NCBI RefSeq assembly: GCF_000317205.1
Contig: NZ_AJLK01000127.1
Coordinates: 1-53,944, forward strand
Direction: 5' to 3'
Length of the DNA: 53,944 nt
Source of the DNA: Fischerella muscicola PCC 7414
Lineage (GTDB): Bacteria > Cyanobacteriota > Cyanobacteriia > Cyanobacteriales > Nostocaceae
The translations under genes and the position numbers were made by a program. Under the pieces are notes generated by a model that saw only the letters and a program-made list of their open reading frames with translations, searched no databases and was not told the origin of the DNA. This document shows positions 45,359 through 53,944 of the stretch, one piece after another (position 1 is the first letter of the stretch; every line of letters starts with the position of its first letter).

Positions 45359-45362
45359 TTTT

Positions 45363-46313
45363 TTAGCCTTGTTGTTTCACAAAATTCGATATCCAATTGA
45401 GCAAATTTAATTCGTGTAAAATAATTTGACGAGCCTCAGCGATAGCCTCTTTTGCTTCATACCAAGCATCAGGAGTTGCGGTGATTTCTTGAATATAGGC
45501 AATACCTTTTTCATCTAAGCTAGGTAAGCGTAAAAAACTACCGGGTGGTAATAACTTATCGGCAGCTGAACCACCGTAATAAATTGGTAAACACCACGCT
45601 AAAAGTGCGTCCCATAATTTTTCACTTACATACCAATTATTGCCACTATAATTTTCAATCGCCAGATTGTAATAGTACGGAGCCATACCATACCATTTGT
45701 TACCTAACTCGCCTGATGATTTTGTCCAGTTAGGTAAATCTCGTCCGTAGAAATCTACTTTAATTCCACTTGATTGTAAAGACTTTAAAAATTCTAAGCG
45801 CTGGCGATGGTTAGCAGTACGGCTAATTCCAGAAGTAATCCAACTGCAACTAGATATTTTTTCTGGTGGTGGCATTTCATGCAAATCTCGAAAAGAATTG
45901 GCATGATACCAAATAGCATGCATATAATCAGGAGTTGGAGCAAAATCATCAGGCCCTGATACGTAACCACAATACTTTTGCGCTTCTTGGTAAGCTAATT
46001 TGTGTTTTTCTACAACTTCATCTAAAGGTGGTTCACGTAGTAAATAAATGATTCGCTCTTTGGGAACTCCACGCAGAAAAGTTTCGATTTTGACTTCTGA
46101 TTTTTGTGGTTTACGAAATCTATCTAACCAAGATTTTTTTGGGGGAGTTTTGGGAAAATTAAACTGATACATTAATAAAAAATCTGGTTGGGTTGCCAGT
46201 GCTTGCATTTGTATATTTCCCCAAACACCAAATGGATGGGGTGTTTGTTGCCATAGCCAATCGCCTTGTTTTTCTAGTGCGCGATAGCTGCTAATCATGC
46301 CAATTGTTTTCAT
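45363..46313 (-). CDS. GT10 (fucosyltransferase)-like glycosyltransferase
   Basis: 316 residues. The C-terminal half has the alpha-1,3-fucosyltransferase block: YYNLAIENYSGNNWYVSEKL followed by WDALLAWCLPIYYGGSAADK and LLPPGSFLRL (about residues 215-260). This corresponds to the family signature in which E and K bind GDP-fucose. The N-terminal half is the acceptor domain. The predicted reaction is transfer of fucose or another deoxyhexose to a glycan. It starts at ATG 46313. GDP-fucose synthesis genes (gmd, fcl) are not in this window. Confidence 0.8.
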   Translation of the reverse strand: MKTIGMISSYRALEKQGDWLWQQTPHPFGVWGNIQMQALATQPDFLLMYQFNFPKTPPKKSWLDRFRKPQKSEVKIETFLRGVPKERIIYLLREPPLDEVVEKHKLAYQEAQKYCGYVSGPDDFAPTPDYMHAIWYHANSFRDLHEMPPPEKISSCSWITSGISRTANHRQRLEFLKSLQSSGIKVDFYGRDLPNWTKSSGELGNKWYGMAPYYYNLAIENYSGNNWYVSEKLWDALLAWCLPIYYGGSAADKLLPPGSFLRLPSLDEKGIAYIQEITATPDAWYEAKEAIAEARQIILHELNLLNWISNFVKQQG

Positions 46314-46319
46314 AGTAGT

Positions 46320-46421
46320 TAGTAGATTAGTAAATATTTTCTCTCTGTGTCCTCTGTTTCTCTGCGGTTTAAAATTTATTTATTGAACCACATGAGGCAA
46401 GAGAGAACGCAGAGGTAAGAG
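46320..46421. other. Short spacer with inverted CTCTGCG-type repeat
   Basis: 108-bp gap between GT10 and GT4 genes. CCTCTGTTTCTCTGCGGTTT (about 46351-46370) faces AGAGAGAACGCAGAGG (about 46398-46413), so the spacer can fold. Similar words occur at 4845-4862 and 6580-6620. Confidence 0.55.
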
Positions 46422-47630
46422 TTAGTGAGTAACTAATTCAGGGTGTAGAGATTCGTCAACGTAACTCAGGATTTTGGCAGCACGATTTTCCCAGGAAAAT
46501 TGTTTAACAAACTCGATAATTTCTGGGTATCCTTTTTCTTTGCGAGGATATGTTTCTAGTACCTGCTTTAATGCTGCGGCAAATTTACTTGGATTATCTG
46601 GTTCACACCAAGCAGCGATCGCGTTAGTATTTTTAAACTCCATTAATGAAGGAATTTCTGTTGCCACAATCGGATTGCCAGAGGCTAAATAATCAAATAA
46701 CTTCATTGGAGATGTAAAAGTTGCAGCAGGCCCAGAACAGTGGGGATGAGCTAAAACATCAGCTGCTTGCAGTAAGGATGCTAAATCTTTGTGCAGAATA
46801 TAACCTAAAAAGCTAATGTTATCTACCTGTTTTTGTTGCGCTAATTGCTGATAGTAAGCAACTTCTTTTTCATCGCCTCCGGCACAGACAAATTCAATAT
46901 TAGTTAATTCTTTAGCAACATCAATTAAAATATCAATGCCTTTAAATTGTCTTAATGCTCCCGAATAAACTACTAGTTGTTTTCGCCCATTTTTGAGTAG
47001 TTTTTGTCGCCAGAGAGCAGCTTTTTCTGGTTGCCTTTCCATAAAAAAGCGGTTATAGCCATTATGTAATTTAATTACTTTTTCTGGCGGCATTCCTTTG
47101 ACAATCATGTCGTCGCGGATGGTATCGGCTACTGTGATGGCTAATTGAAATAACGGATGACTCACGATTTCTGGTTCAAATTTTTTATCCTCATGATGAT
47201 GGTGTTCGTAAATAACTGGGATGCCATGTTTGATGGCAGCTTTGATAAAATTCCAGTTCCAAGCATGAACAAGTTTAGTTTGGGAAAGAATATGAAATGG
47301 AAAATAGTATTTGGTGGCGATGGTATTAGAATTAGTTAATTTTCCTTTGATATGATCTACAGGCCAAGGCATTGGCAAAGGTGCTATTTTTAGCCTTTCT
47401 TGTAGGTTGTAGTATTTAATCAGTTTTGCTGATGCTTTTCTGGGTCGGAAAGGACGAATTAAATTTAAAGGATTGAGTGCAGATAATCCTTTAGAGGGAT
47501 AAGCTAAAACAGTTGCATAACCCAAATTAGCTGCTCCATTAGCTGCGTTGGTAGATTGAACTAAACTCGCTCCTGGTTTGGGAATTTCATCTACTAAAAA
47601 AAAGACGTAATATTTTTGAGTATTTTCCAT
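46422..47630 (-). CDS. GT4-family glycosyltransferase
   Basis: 402 residues. Typical GT-B fold: NAANGAANLGYATVLAYPSK in the N-terminal half, LVVYSGALRQFKGIDILIDV at about residue 220 as the donor loop, and SPMKLFDYLASGNPIVATEI, carrying a variant of the EX7E motif (E near 349 region). An EHHHHEDKKFEPE stretch lies in the acceptor half. It starts at ATG 47630, only 2 bp after the ABC exporter's stop codon, so the two are coupled. Acceptor and donor unknown. Confidence 0.88.
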   Translation of the reverse strand: MENTQKYYVFFLVDEIPKPGASLVQSTNAANGAANLGYATVLAYPSKGLSALNPLNLIRPFRPRKASAKLIKYYNLQERLKIAPLPMPWPVDHIKGKLTNSNTIATKYYFPFHILSQTKLVHAWNWNFIKAAIKHGIPVIYEHHHHEDKKFEPEIVSHPLFQLAITVADTIRDDMIVKGMPPEKVIKLHNGYNRFFMERQPEKAALWRQKLLKNGRKQLVVYSGALRQFKGIDILIDVAKELTNIEFVCAGGDEKEVAYYQQLAQQKQVDNISFLGYILHKDLASLLQAADVLAHPHCSGPAATFTSPMKLFDYLASGNPIVATEIPSLMEFKNTNAIAAWCEPDNPSKFAAALKQVLETYPRKEKGYPEIIEFVKQFSWENRAAKILSYVDESLHPELVTH

Positions 47631-47632
47631 AA

Positions 47633-49849
47633 TTATTTAACTTTAATTGTATTTTCAAAATTTTCTAAATTATTCAGAAAATGTATGGCAGATTGCAGCG
47701 CTTTTTCAATAAATTCATTTTCTCTATGAGAATTATTGTCTAGTAAACGCAAATAATTAACTATTTGATCGCTATCTGTATGAAACTCTTTGGCAATATG
47801 AACTATGTTGGGATATTGGGTATTTGCATCTTGGGTTTGCCATTTTGTTTCTAGGCTAACCATATCGTCAATCACATCAATAATATTGAGAATTTTCAAA
47901 GCAGATTTATAAGCATCTGCAATTAATTCCTGTCTTTCTTGGGGGTTGTCTGCTAAGTTGTCAACCAATAACAGCAGAAACCCAATCATTGAATTGAGAC
48001 GTGTGCGAATTTCGTGGGAGATGCGAATTAAACCTTCTTGGTGTTTGCTGGTAGATTCTTGTTGTTCACCAAACTGCATTGAGTATAGGCGGGAGTAATG
48101 ACCATTTTTTTGTAAAAGTTCTTCATGAGTTCCCACCTCTACTACTCGTCCTTGATCTAAGACGGCGATTTGATCAGCTTTTTGCACGGTAGACAAGCGG
48201 TGTGCAATTACCAAGGTGGTACGATCGCGACTTAAATCATCTATCGCTTCCTGTACTAAACGTTCAGAAACTGTATCTAAGGCGCTGGTAGCTTCATCTA
48301 AAATGAGTATTTCGGGATTTTGTAATAAGGCCCTGGCGATCGCCAGACGCTGTTTTTGTCCTCCTGATAACATCACACCGCGATCACCAATCAATGTATC
48401 AAATCCTTGAGGTAATTTACTAATAAATTCGTAAGCATTAGCCTGCTTAGTGGCAGTAACAATTTCATCATCGGTGGCATCAGTACGTCCGTAAGCAATG
48501 TTGTTTCGCACCGAATCATTAAACAAAAACGTGTCTTGACTAACAATTCCCATCCCTTTGCGTAGAGATGTAATTTCAAATTCCCGTATATCAATGTCAT
48601 CAATGGTTATAGAACCGGAAATCGGATCATAAAATCTCGGTAAAAGGTCTGCTACAGTTGATTTTCCTGCTCCAGAACTACCTACTAAAGCTAAAGTTGT
48701 GCCACGCGGTAGATATAAATCTACGTCCTTGAGTACCATTTTTTCATGACCAGGGTAGGCAAAAGAAATATGGTTAAAACTAATACCTTTATTTAAATTT
48801 TTATAAGTAATACTACCATTTTTCATTAAAGGCTTATCATCCCGACGGAGAAAATCGGCAGTTACTTCAACGCTGCTGGTTGCATTAGCAAAACTATTGC
48901 GGAGAGTATTTAACTGAGAAATGAGTGGTAATAATCGCAGTAAGATTAATAAATAAGTGAGTAAAACAGTTGAGAGTGAAGCAATTTTTTCTTGAAAAAA
49001 TGTGCGACTTAAAATCACTATTAACAAGAGAGCAACAACTCCCATCACCTCACTAATCGGTGCGATCGCCTCGGAATTCATTTGAGAGCGAAAGTCAGCT
49101 TTTTCACGTTCCCGAATAAATTCTTTAATGCGTTGATATTCTCTTTTTTCATTACCTGTTGCTTTAACTAATCTAATACCACTGAGAATTTCTAGAATCG
49201 CAATTGAATACGCTTTTGACATTTCACTCAGTAGTTTACCAAAAGTTCGAGAACGAGCAATTACATACTGATTAATCAACGTCACAAAAGACAACAAAAT
49301 CGTAGCAGCAATAGTTAATTGCCAAGAAATCGAGATTAGTAAAGCGACAAAAACTAAAATAGTAATTCCTAGAATCACTAACTTAACTGTATTGCTAATC
49401 GTAGTAGCAGCGCGACCAATTTCTCCACCAAGTCGATTAATTAAATCACCAACTTTCATCTTGGCGTAATAATCTATGTCTATTTCTAGTAATAGCTGTA
49501 CACCTGCTTCTCGCATGTCAGAAGTCAAGCGACGTGATAAATAGCTAGATGTCAAGGAACTAGCGTAACTAGCTAAATTTTTTAAAAAAATTATTAGTAT
49601 AATTACCCCAGCCATTAGCCACAAGCGATTATTTTCTGACATGTTATCAAACGGAGAAGTAATCGCTTTGAGAATGGGAGGAGCGCTGCTAAAGTCTACT
49701 TCTTGTCCCACAATTTTTAAAATTACAGGCACAATTAAAGCTGTACCTACCCCGTTAAACAAAGCTCCAGAAAATCCTAATATTATTGTTAGGAAAATCA
49801 GACCTGGATAGGGTTTAGCAAATCTGAGTAGTAGTTTACGAGTAGACAT
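47633..49849 (-). CDS. ABC exporter with extra C-terminal HisKA-like domain
   Basis: 738 residues. Residues 1-320 have six membrane helices of an ABC exporter half-transporter, and 340-590 form the ATPase: Walker A GSSGAGKSTV, Q-loop SQDTF, signature LSGGQKQRLAIARAL, Walker B ILILDEATSALD and the H-loop AHRLST. The type is MsbA/HepA-like, which in heterocystous cyanobacteria exports lipid-linked or envelope polysaccharides. An unusual 141-residue tail follows (about 598-738) with RISHEIRTRLNSMIGFLLLL, close to the histidine-kinase H-box (His612; the usual Pro is Arg), then a helical pair and more helices. No HATPase_c motif follows. Both neighbours are glycosyltransferases. It starts at ATG 49849. 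Confidence 0.88.
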   Translation of the reverse strand: MSTRKLLLRFAKPYPGLIFLTIILGFSGALFNGVGTALIVPVILKIVGQEVDFSSAPPILKAITSPFDNMSENNRLWLMAGVIILIIFLKNLASYASSLTSSYLSRRLTSDMREAGVQLLLEIDIDYYAKMKVGDLINRLGGEIGRAATTISNTVKLVILGITILVFVALLISISWQLTIAATILLSFVTLINQYVIARSRTFGKLLSEMSKAYSIAILEILSGIRLVKATGNEKREYQRIKEFIREREKADFRSQMNSEAIAPISEVMGVVALLLIVILSRTFFQEKIASLSTVLLTYLLILLRLLPLISQLNTLRNSFANATSSVEVTADFLRRDDKPLMKNGSITYKNLNKGISFNHISFAYPGHEKMVLKDVDLYLPRGTTLALVGSSGAGKSTVADLLPRFYDPISGSITIDDIDIREFEITSLRKGMGIVSQDTFLFNDSVRNNIAYGRTDATDDEIVTATKQANAYEFISKLPQGFDTLIGDRGVMLSGGQKQRLAIARALLQNPEILILDEATSALDTVSERLVQEAIDDLSRDRTTLVIAHRLSTVQKADQIAVLDQGRVVEVGTHEELLQKNGHYSRLYSMQFGEQQESTSKHQEGLIRISHEIRTRLNSMIGFLLLLVDNLADNPQERQELIADAYKSALKILNIIDVIDDMVSLETKWQTQDANTQYPNIVHIAKEFHTDSDQIVNYLRLLDNNSHRENEFIEKALQSAIHFLNNLENFENTIKVK

Positions 49850-50048
49850 TGGGGACTTAAATTAAAATATACTCATTCTTAACATGATTTCTGATTGAAT
49901 TTTTGAAACAGCTAAAAAGTGAAAATAATCAAAAAAATAATTATGATGTTGCTGTTCCGTATTTATACGGTTGCACCCTAATCAATTTTAGATTTTGGAT
50001 TGAATAATTCCAAACCTCATCAAATTTTAAAATGCCTACTATAAATAA

Positions 50049-51221
50049 CTACAACCGAGCAATTACCGATTTTAAGCTAGATGCCATTGCCTCTAAACTA
50101 TATTTTTCTATACACCTTTGTCTGGCTCTTTTTCCACGTTCATTTGCTGCATCTAAATCTTGAAATATCAATTGAATTTGCTCGGCAATTTCTTCGGGAG
50201 AACCAGGCGCAGCTAAATAACCTGTTCCCCCTAAAATATTGGGAATATCTCCTACTTTTGTTGATAATACTGGTTTAGCCATTGCCATTCCATCTGTTAT
50301 TTTCAGAGGGAATTGAGCGCGAGTTTCTGGAGTATCTCGTTGGGGAACAACCACAATATCAGCAGCAGCTACTACATCTGGCATCACATCTGCGGAAAAT
50401 TTTGGTAGTTTAATCATCCAACGTCCCCATTGCTGTTGAAGTTGGCGATCGTAATCATCGTAGGGACTACCACCCACAATTACAAGTTTTAAATCAGACT
50501 GATTGATTTTTTCTAGTGCCATAAGAATATCTTCTAGACCTTTATAAGGTCTTGGCGCACCAGGAAACATCAAAATTTTATATCCTGATAAACCATAACG
50601 ATTTCTACTAGCATTACTGTCATATCGGGATGGATCAAATAAAGAGGTATCTTTTCCATTAGGAACAAACGTACCTCCAAATCGTTGCTGCAAAAATTGA
50701 TTATGTACAGTTACAGCATCAGCCTGATTAATCAAAGCTTCCATCCATTTCAAATACAAAGGATGATAAGGTGATCTTAAAGCACCATTTGATTTCAATA
50801 AATCTCTAGCAAACTGTTTGAGCGTAGGACGATATTGCCAACTATCGCCACCGTGCCAACTCATTTCCCAATCATCAATATCTACAATTACAGGTCGTCG
50901 AGTATAGAGTTTTTTTAAAAGTGCAACACCATAACTAGCAGGTTGAGGCTTAATTGCGTAAATAATATCTCCATCAATACGTTTTATTAATTCACCAATG
51001 GACTTAAAAAACTTTGGATAATTAGCACCCTCTCTAGCCTGTAATTTAGTATTAGGAGGAATAGCTGCATATAATTCCTTTCCAAATAAAAAACCTAAAA
51101 TTTCTACCTCATATCCTAACTGTATTAATGATTTTTGTAATAATGATGCTCGGATATAACCATCATTAGTTGACAAATTCCAAACTAGTATTGATATTTT
51201 TAATTTATCTTTCTGCTTCAT
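50049..51221 (-). CDS. GT4-family glycosyltransferase
   Basis: About 390 residues from ATG 51221 (GTG 51233 is also in frame). ILVWNLSTNDGYIRASLLQK is the N-terminal GT-B domain; FVPNGKDTSLFDPSRYD and KILMFPGAPRPYKGLEDILM form the donor-binding domain, followed by PLKITDGMAMAKPVLSTKVG in place of the EX7E motif region. GT4 enzymes retain the anomeric configuration and use NDP-sugars in polysaccharide assembly. It is followed by the ABC exporter gene after 199 bp on the same strand, which has its own promoter or continues the operon. Confidence 0.88.
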   Translation of the reverse strand: MKQKDKLKISILVWNLSTNDGYIRASLLQKSLIQLGYEVEILGFLFGKELYAAIPPNTKLQAREGANYPKFFKSIGELIKRIDGDIIYAIKPQPASYGVALLKKLYTRRPVIVDIDDWEMSWHGGDSWQYRPTLKQFARDLLKSNGALRSPYHPLYLKWMEALINQADAVTVHNQFLQQRFGGTFVPNGKDTSLFDPSRYDSNASRNRYGLSGYKILMFPGAPRPYKGLEDILMALEKINQSDLKLVIVGGSPYDDYDRQLQQQWGRWMIKLPKFSADVMPDVVAAADIVVVPQRDTPETRAQFPLKITDGMAMAKPVLSTKVGDIPNILGGTGYLAAPGSPEEIAEQIQLIFQDLDAANERGKRARQRCIEKYSLEAMASSLKSVIARL

Positions 51222-51412
51222 AATAAATAGCACATCTTATAGCAACCGATTAATTGTTTTTGAATAAGCATCACATGAATAATCCATCTGCGTCCATCTG
51301 TTTACCCTGCGGGAAGCCGCCCTTACGGACGTCTACATCTGTGTCCATCTGTGTTCGATAAAATATACACAATTTTCATCACAGATTAAATCCAGAACCA
51401 ACGTAAATATAT
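51222..51412. repeat. Spacer with ATCTGTGTCC repeats
   Basis: Between the two glycosyltransferase genes, several CCATCTGTG/ACATCTGTG units (about 51282-51350) surround a GC-rich insertion AAGCCGCCCTTACGGACG (near 51314-51331), the same kind of element seen after leuS. No ORF. Confidence 0.65.
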
Positions 51413-52255
51413 TCATTTTCCCCGCCAAGGATTAGTAACTTGATTAGGCATAAAAACTTGAGCAAACTTATCAAACACCCTTGTGTATAATGACCTAGTA
51501 ATATTTTTCGCATATTGAGGTCTATAAGCATAAGTACAATGAAGAACCTTAATTTCTTCTTCAATTTCGTAGCAATCTTTCCATTTACTTAAATAGTTAT
51601 AGGCGGGTGGCAAAACTTTCAAATTGGGACGTACAGTTTCAATCGCAGCTGCAAAAGCTCCTTGATCTCTTAATAACAACTTATCTTGATTACTTTGAAT
51701 AATTTCAAAATACTTTTGAAATTCATTAAAAAAGCTTTTGATTTTCTCATTTTTACGAAAAGCTATCAAGCCACTATTATATTGAATACTATTTTCTTGT
51801 AATGGTAGACCTACTGATTGTAAAATCTGCAAAACTTTTGGTAAATTTTCTTGCTGATTACCTCGCAATAAGTTTGTAGCTTTACTAATAACAGGTTGTA
51901 CATCTTCTGTTAATAACAAATCAAATTCATTTAAATACTCAAATACATCATTAAGATTAGTAAGTAAGCAAATATCCGAATCCAAAAAAATCGTTCTATC
52001 AAATTCTGAGAATGAATATAAAGCAACTTTTGCTAAACGTGATGCTAAAACAGTATTTTCATTAGCAGGTGCTGATTTTAAAATTACATTTTTAAAAGCT
52101 GTCAATAAAGGATAAAAAACTTTTGGAACCTGGTCTATCAAAATAATTATTGGTTCTTGATGAAACTTCCTGATAGCAGCCAAAAAATGAATGCAATCTT
52201 GAAATGAGTATAGACCTGTTAAAATAGTAATAAATCCTCTTGTTTCTTTCGACAT
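51413..52255 (-). CDS. GT8-like nucleotide-sugar transferase
   Basis: 280 residues. GFITILTGLYSFQDCIHFL starts the Rossmann-like fold, RTIFLDSDICLL supplies the DSD metal site (about residues 86-97), QYNSGLIAFRKN and LLRDQGAFAAAIE give further GT-A blocks, and VLHCTYAYRPQY has the late His. This is a divergent GT8-type glycosyltransferase. It starts at ATG 52255. It is the first gene of the minus-strand glycan run, 142 bp after the 75-residue protein gene. Confidence 0.78.
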   Translation of the reverse strand: MSKETRGFITILTGLYSFQDCIHFLAAIRKFHQEPIIILIDQVPKVFYPLLTAFKNVILKSAPANENTVLASRLAKVALYSFSEFDRTIFLDSDICLLTNLNDVFEYLNEFDLLLTEDVQPVISKATNLLRGNQQENLPKVLQILQSVGLPLQENSIQYNSGLIAFRKNEKIKSFFNEFQKYFEIIQSNQDKLLLRDQGAFAAAIETVRPNLKVLPPAYNYLSKWKDCYEIEEEIKVLHCTYAYRPQYAKNITRSLYTRVFDKFAQVFMPNQVTNPWRGK

Positions 52256-52396
52256 TGTTTTTCCAAAATAGATAATATTTAGTAAGGGCTAAGGATTCGC
52301 ACATAAGCAATATTTTGGTACAAATCTTGCCCTGCACAGTAGTTAGCTTTTGGCTATTAAGCATTCTATAAAATGCCAAAATAAAATTAGTGCAAT

Positions 52397-52624
52397 TTAC
52401 CAATTAACTAATTTTAACCGTCCTGTTTGTATATGGTCAAAAATACGATTAATTTGACGACGTCCTCCTTCATTTATTTCACCGTTATTAAGTACGGTAG
52501 ATGTGAGTAATGCATGGTCTTGACGACTCATTTCTCCTGATGTAATAATTCGATTTACAATTGCCTCTACAGCTAATTCAGATTGATTGCCAAGAGTTTT
52601 GTAGATGGGGTTGTATTTAATCAT
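52397..52624 (-). CDS. Small conserved-type protein (75 residues)
   Basis: 75 residues from ATG 52624; TTG 52645 would add seven. Core: SELAVEAIVNRIITSGEMSR followed by NGEINEGGRRQINRIFDHIQ and TGRLKLVNW. No motif of known function is recognised, but it is non-repetitive, helical and ends cleanly. Its central 50 residues resemble the N-terminal region of the ComFB protein at 30366-30920 (TGEV/TGRL, ELS/EIN, R at matching places). It probably is cytoplasmic. It lies upstream of the glycosyltransferase run, same strand. Confidence 0.65.
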   Translation of the reverse strand: MIKYNPIYKTLGNQSELAVEAIVNRIITSGEMSRQDHALLTSTVLNNGEINEGGRRQINRIFDHIQTGRLKLVNW

Positions 52625-53027
52625 CTTTTTCTCTGGTAGATGCAAATTTTCATGTCAATCTTTGCTCTATCTTCTATTAATTAAAGAGAGCGATTATCAA
52701 CATAGAAAACTATAGTGCTAAATAAAATAAAGCAAATGTTTTTTTGCTTTATCTAAACCTTTTTGTGTTTTGAATACGCAAAATAACCAAAATAAATCTA
52801 ACTTTGTATTTGCTTTTCTACCCAGAGAAAAATTACTGATAAATTGATACCTGGTTTCTAGTAAAAAAACTAATTACCGTAAAAGTACGGTTGTCAGCTT
52901 TTATTTTTCAAGAAATTTTCAAGCTATAATCAGAAAAATATAAATCTTGTGCTGATCGCCTCAAGCTTTTGCTAGGCATAGAATTGCTAGTGAATATTAA
53001 CAACGATTTGTGAGGGAGGCACAGTTA
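52625..53027. other. Intergenic region upstream of gloB
   Basis: 403 bp of AT-rich DNA between divergent genes; it must contain both promoters. A GGGAGG ribosome binding site (53014-53019) serves gloB. No repeats or ORF of note. Confidence 0.45.
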
Positions 53028-53801
53028 ATGCAAGTAATCCGTCTAGAGGCACTTTCAGACAATTACATCTTTCTATTACACGATCGCCAACAAAATATCG
53101 CTGCCGTTGTCGATCCTGCCGAGGCAAAACCAGTTTTAACAAAACTTTACGAATTACAGGCAGAACTCGTAGCAATTTTTAATACACACCATCATTCTGA
53201 TCACGTCGGTGGTAACAAAGAATTGATACAAACATTTCCACAAGTGAAAGTATATGGCGGAGCCGAAGACCAGGGTAGAATTCCAGGACAACAGATATTT
53301 TTGCAACCAGGCGATCGCGTTCAGTTTGCAGATAGAGTAGGGGAAGTAATCTTTGTACCCGGACATACCCGCGCACATATCGCCTACTACTTTCCTCCTC
53401 AGCACCCAGACGATACAGGGGAATTGTTCTGCGGCGATACCCTGTTTGCGGGTGGATGCGGTCGCTTATTTGAAGGTACGCCTACACAGATGGTAGACTC
53501 GCTGAGTAAACTACGTTCTCTACCAGATTCTACGCGAGTGTGGTGCGCCCACGAATACACCTTAAAAAATTTACAATTTGCTCTCACCGTAGATCCTGAC
53601 AACCCCGATCTACAAACTCGTTACGAACAAGTAAAAACCTCTCGCAGCAAAGGACAAGCAACAGTTCCTTCCCTGTTAGGAGTCGAAAAACGCACAAATC
53701 CCTTTTTACGTTGGGAACAGCCAGCATTACAATTAGCAGTTAACAGTCACGACTCGATACAAACCTTTGCACGTTTGCGAGGTATGAAAGATAGATTTTA
53801 A
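53028..53801 (+). CDS. gloB: Hydroxyacylglutathione hydrolase (glyoxalase II)
   Basis: 257 residues from ATG 53028 after GGGAGG. Metallo-beta-lactamase fold with [12 protein letters not shown] (HxHxDH, residues around 50-60), [12 protein letters not shown] (third metal His), [19 protein letters not shown] (bridging Asp) and [13 protein letters not shown] (last His). The C-terminal part RTNPFLRW is typical of GloB. It hydrolyses S-D-lactoylglutathione to D-lactate and glutathione, completing methylglyoxal detoxification in the cytoplasm. Divergent from the 75-residue gene. Confidence 0.95.
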   Translation: MQVIRLEALSDNYIFLLHDRQQNIAAVVDPAEAKPVLTKLYELQAELVAIFNTHHHSDHVGGNKELIQTFPQVKVYGGAEDQGRIPGQQIFLQPGDRVQFADRVGEVIFVPGHTRAHIAYYFPPQHPDDTGELFCGDTLFAGGCGRLFEGTPTQMVDSLSKLRSLPDSTRVWCAHEYTLKNLQFALTVDPDNPDLQTRYEQVKTSRSKGQATVPSLLGVEKRTNPFLRWEQPALQLAVNSHDSIQTFARLRGMKDRF

Positions 53802-53944
53802 TCAATTGTCATTCTATCTGTATCCATCTGTGTTTATCTGTGTGCATCTGTGTTCGTCATTCTTATTCCTCCGGCTTCCCCGCAATCTGAAAAAAACTCG
53901 ACCACCGATAAACACCGATTCACACCGATAACCCATCTGTGTTT
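53802..53944 (-). repeat. About 90-bp dispersed repeat, copy 2 (window edge)
   Basis: 53852-53944, read on the minus strand, is about 88% the same as 43229-43319 by eye. Before it, TATCCATCTGTG-type units (53818-53852) are further members of the ATCTGTGTT group. The window ends inside it. Confidence 0.85.

Overview
The window looks like a chromosomal segment of a filamentous, probably Nostoc-like (Nostocales) cyanobacterium. The evidence is the frequent HIP1 octamer GCGATCGC (for example 446-453 and 2408-2415), heptanucleotide short tandem repeats between genes, moderate-to-low GC, and cyanobacterial families such as NdhB of NDH-1, a DUF3727-like protein, an RRM-type RNA-binding protein, a ComFB-type protein and the SigG/anti-sigma pair. 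No rRNA, tRNA or CRISPR array was found.

Layout. 128-6544: a ferrochelatase-family protein with a natural poly-His tail, small secreted or lipid-anchored proteins, a CAP-domain lipoprotein, a K+-channel-like protein, a Cys/His-rich membrane protein and a methyltransferase with a hydrophobic leader. 6660-11037 (minus strand): ribokinase, a frame-split membrane-anchored protein, ndhB, and an rbp gene whose leader can mask its own ribosome binding site. 11520-19521 (plus): topA, an unannotated 45-residue ORF, aroQ, a degenerate ADP-ribosylglycohydrolase, and a PgpH-like 7TM-HD phosphodiesterase split by a frameshift at a T-run. 19628-25191 (minus): a methyltransferase, a BluB-like nitroreductase, YqeG, DUF3727, ruvX, a double GNAT and a 71-residue protein. 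25834-31694: a sensor histidine kinase, a glutathionyl-hydroquinone-reductase-like GST, an M23 peptidase, a ComFB protein and an L,D-transpeptidase. A degenerate TnpB element lies at 31796-32999. 33254-38317: a small membrane ORF, sigG, a 16-residue leader ORF, the anti-sigma gene, a gamma-glutamylcyclotransferase-like gene and leuS. 38318-39311 is a dense repeat region without genes.

39312-52255 is a glycan-assembly island. On the plus strand are a GHMP sugar kinase, a GalU-like nucleotidyltransferase (20-bp overlap), a methyltransferase-like protein and a Gfo/Idh/MocA oxidoreductase. Convergent on the minus strand is a run of glycosyltransferases (GT8-like, GT4, GT4, GT10-like and two sister DXD enzymes) around an ABC exporter. 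Together they could make activated sugars, assemble a glycan or glycolipid, and export it. The exporter carries an added C-terminal segment with a histidine-kinase-like H-box and no kinase ATPase domain; this is the most unusual architecture in the window. The window closes with a small conserved protein, gloB and one arm of a long dispersed repeat.

Other points for a second look are the −1-type slippery heptamer in the 7TM-HD gene, the leader ORF before the anti-sigma gene, the rbp leader hairpin, the resemblance between the 75-residue protein and the ComFB N-terminus, and the link between the TnpB element ends and a MITE. Function calls are from motif recognition without database searches.
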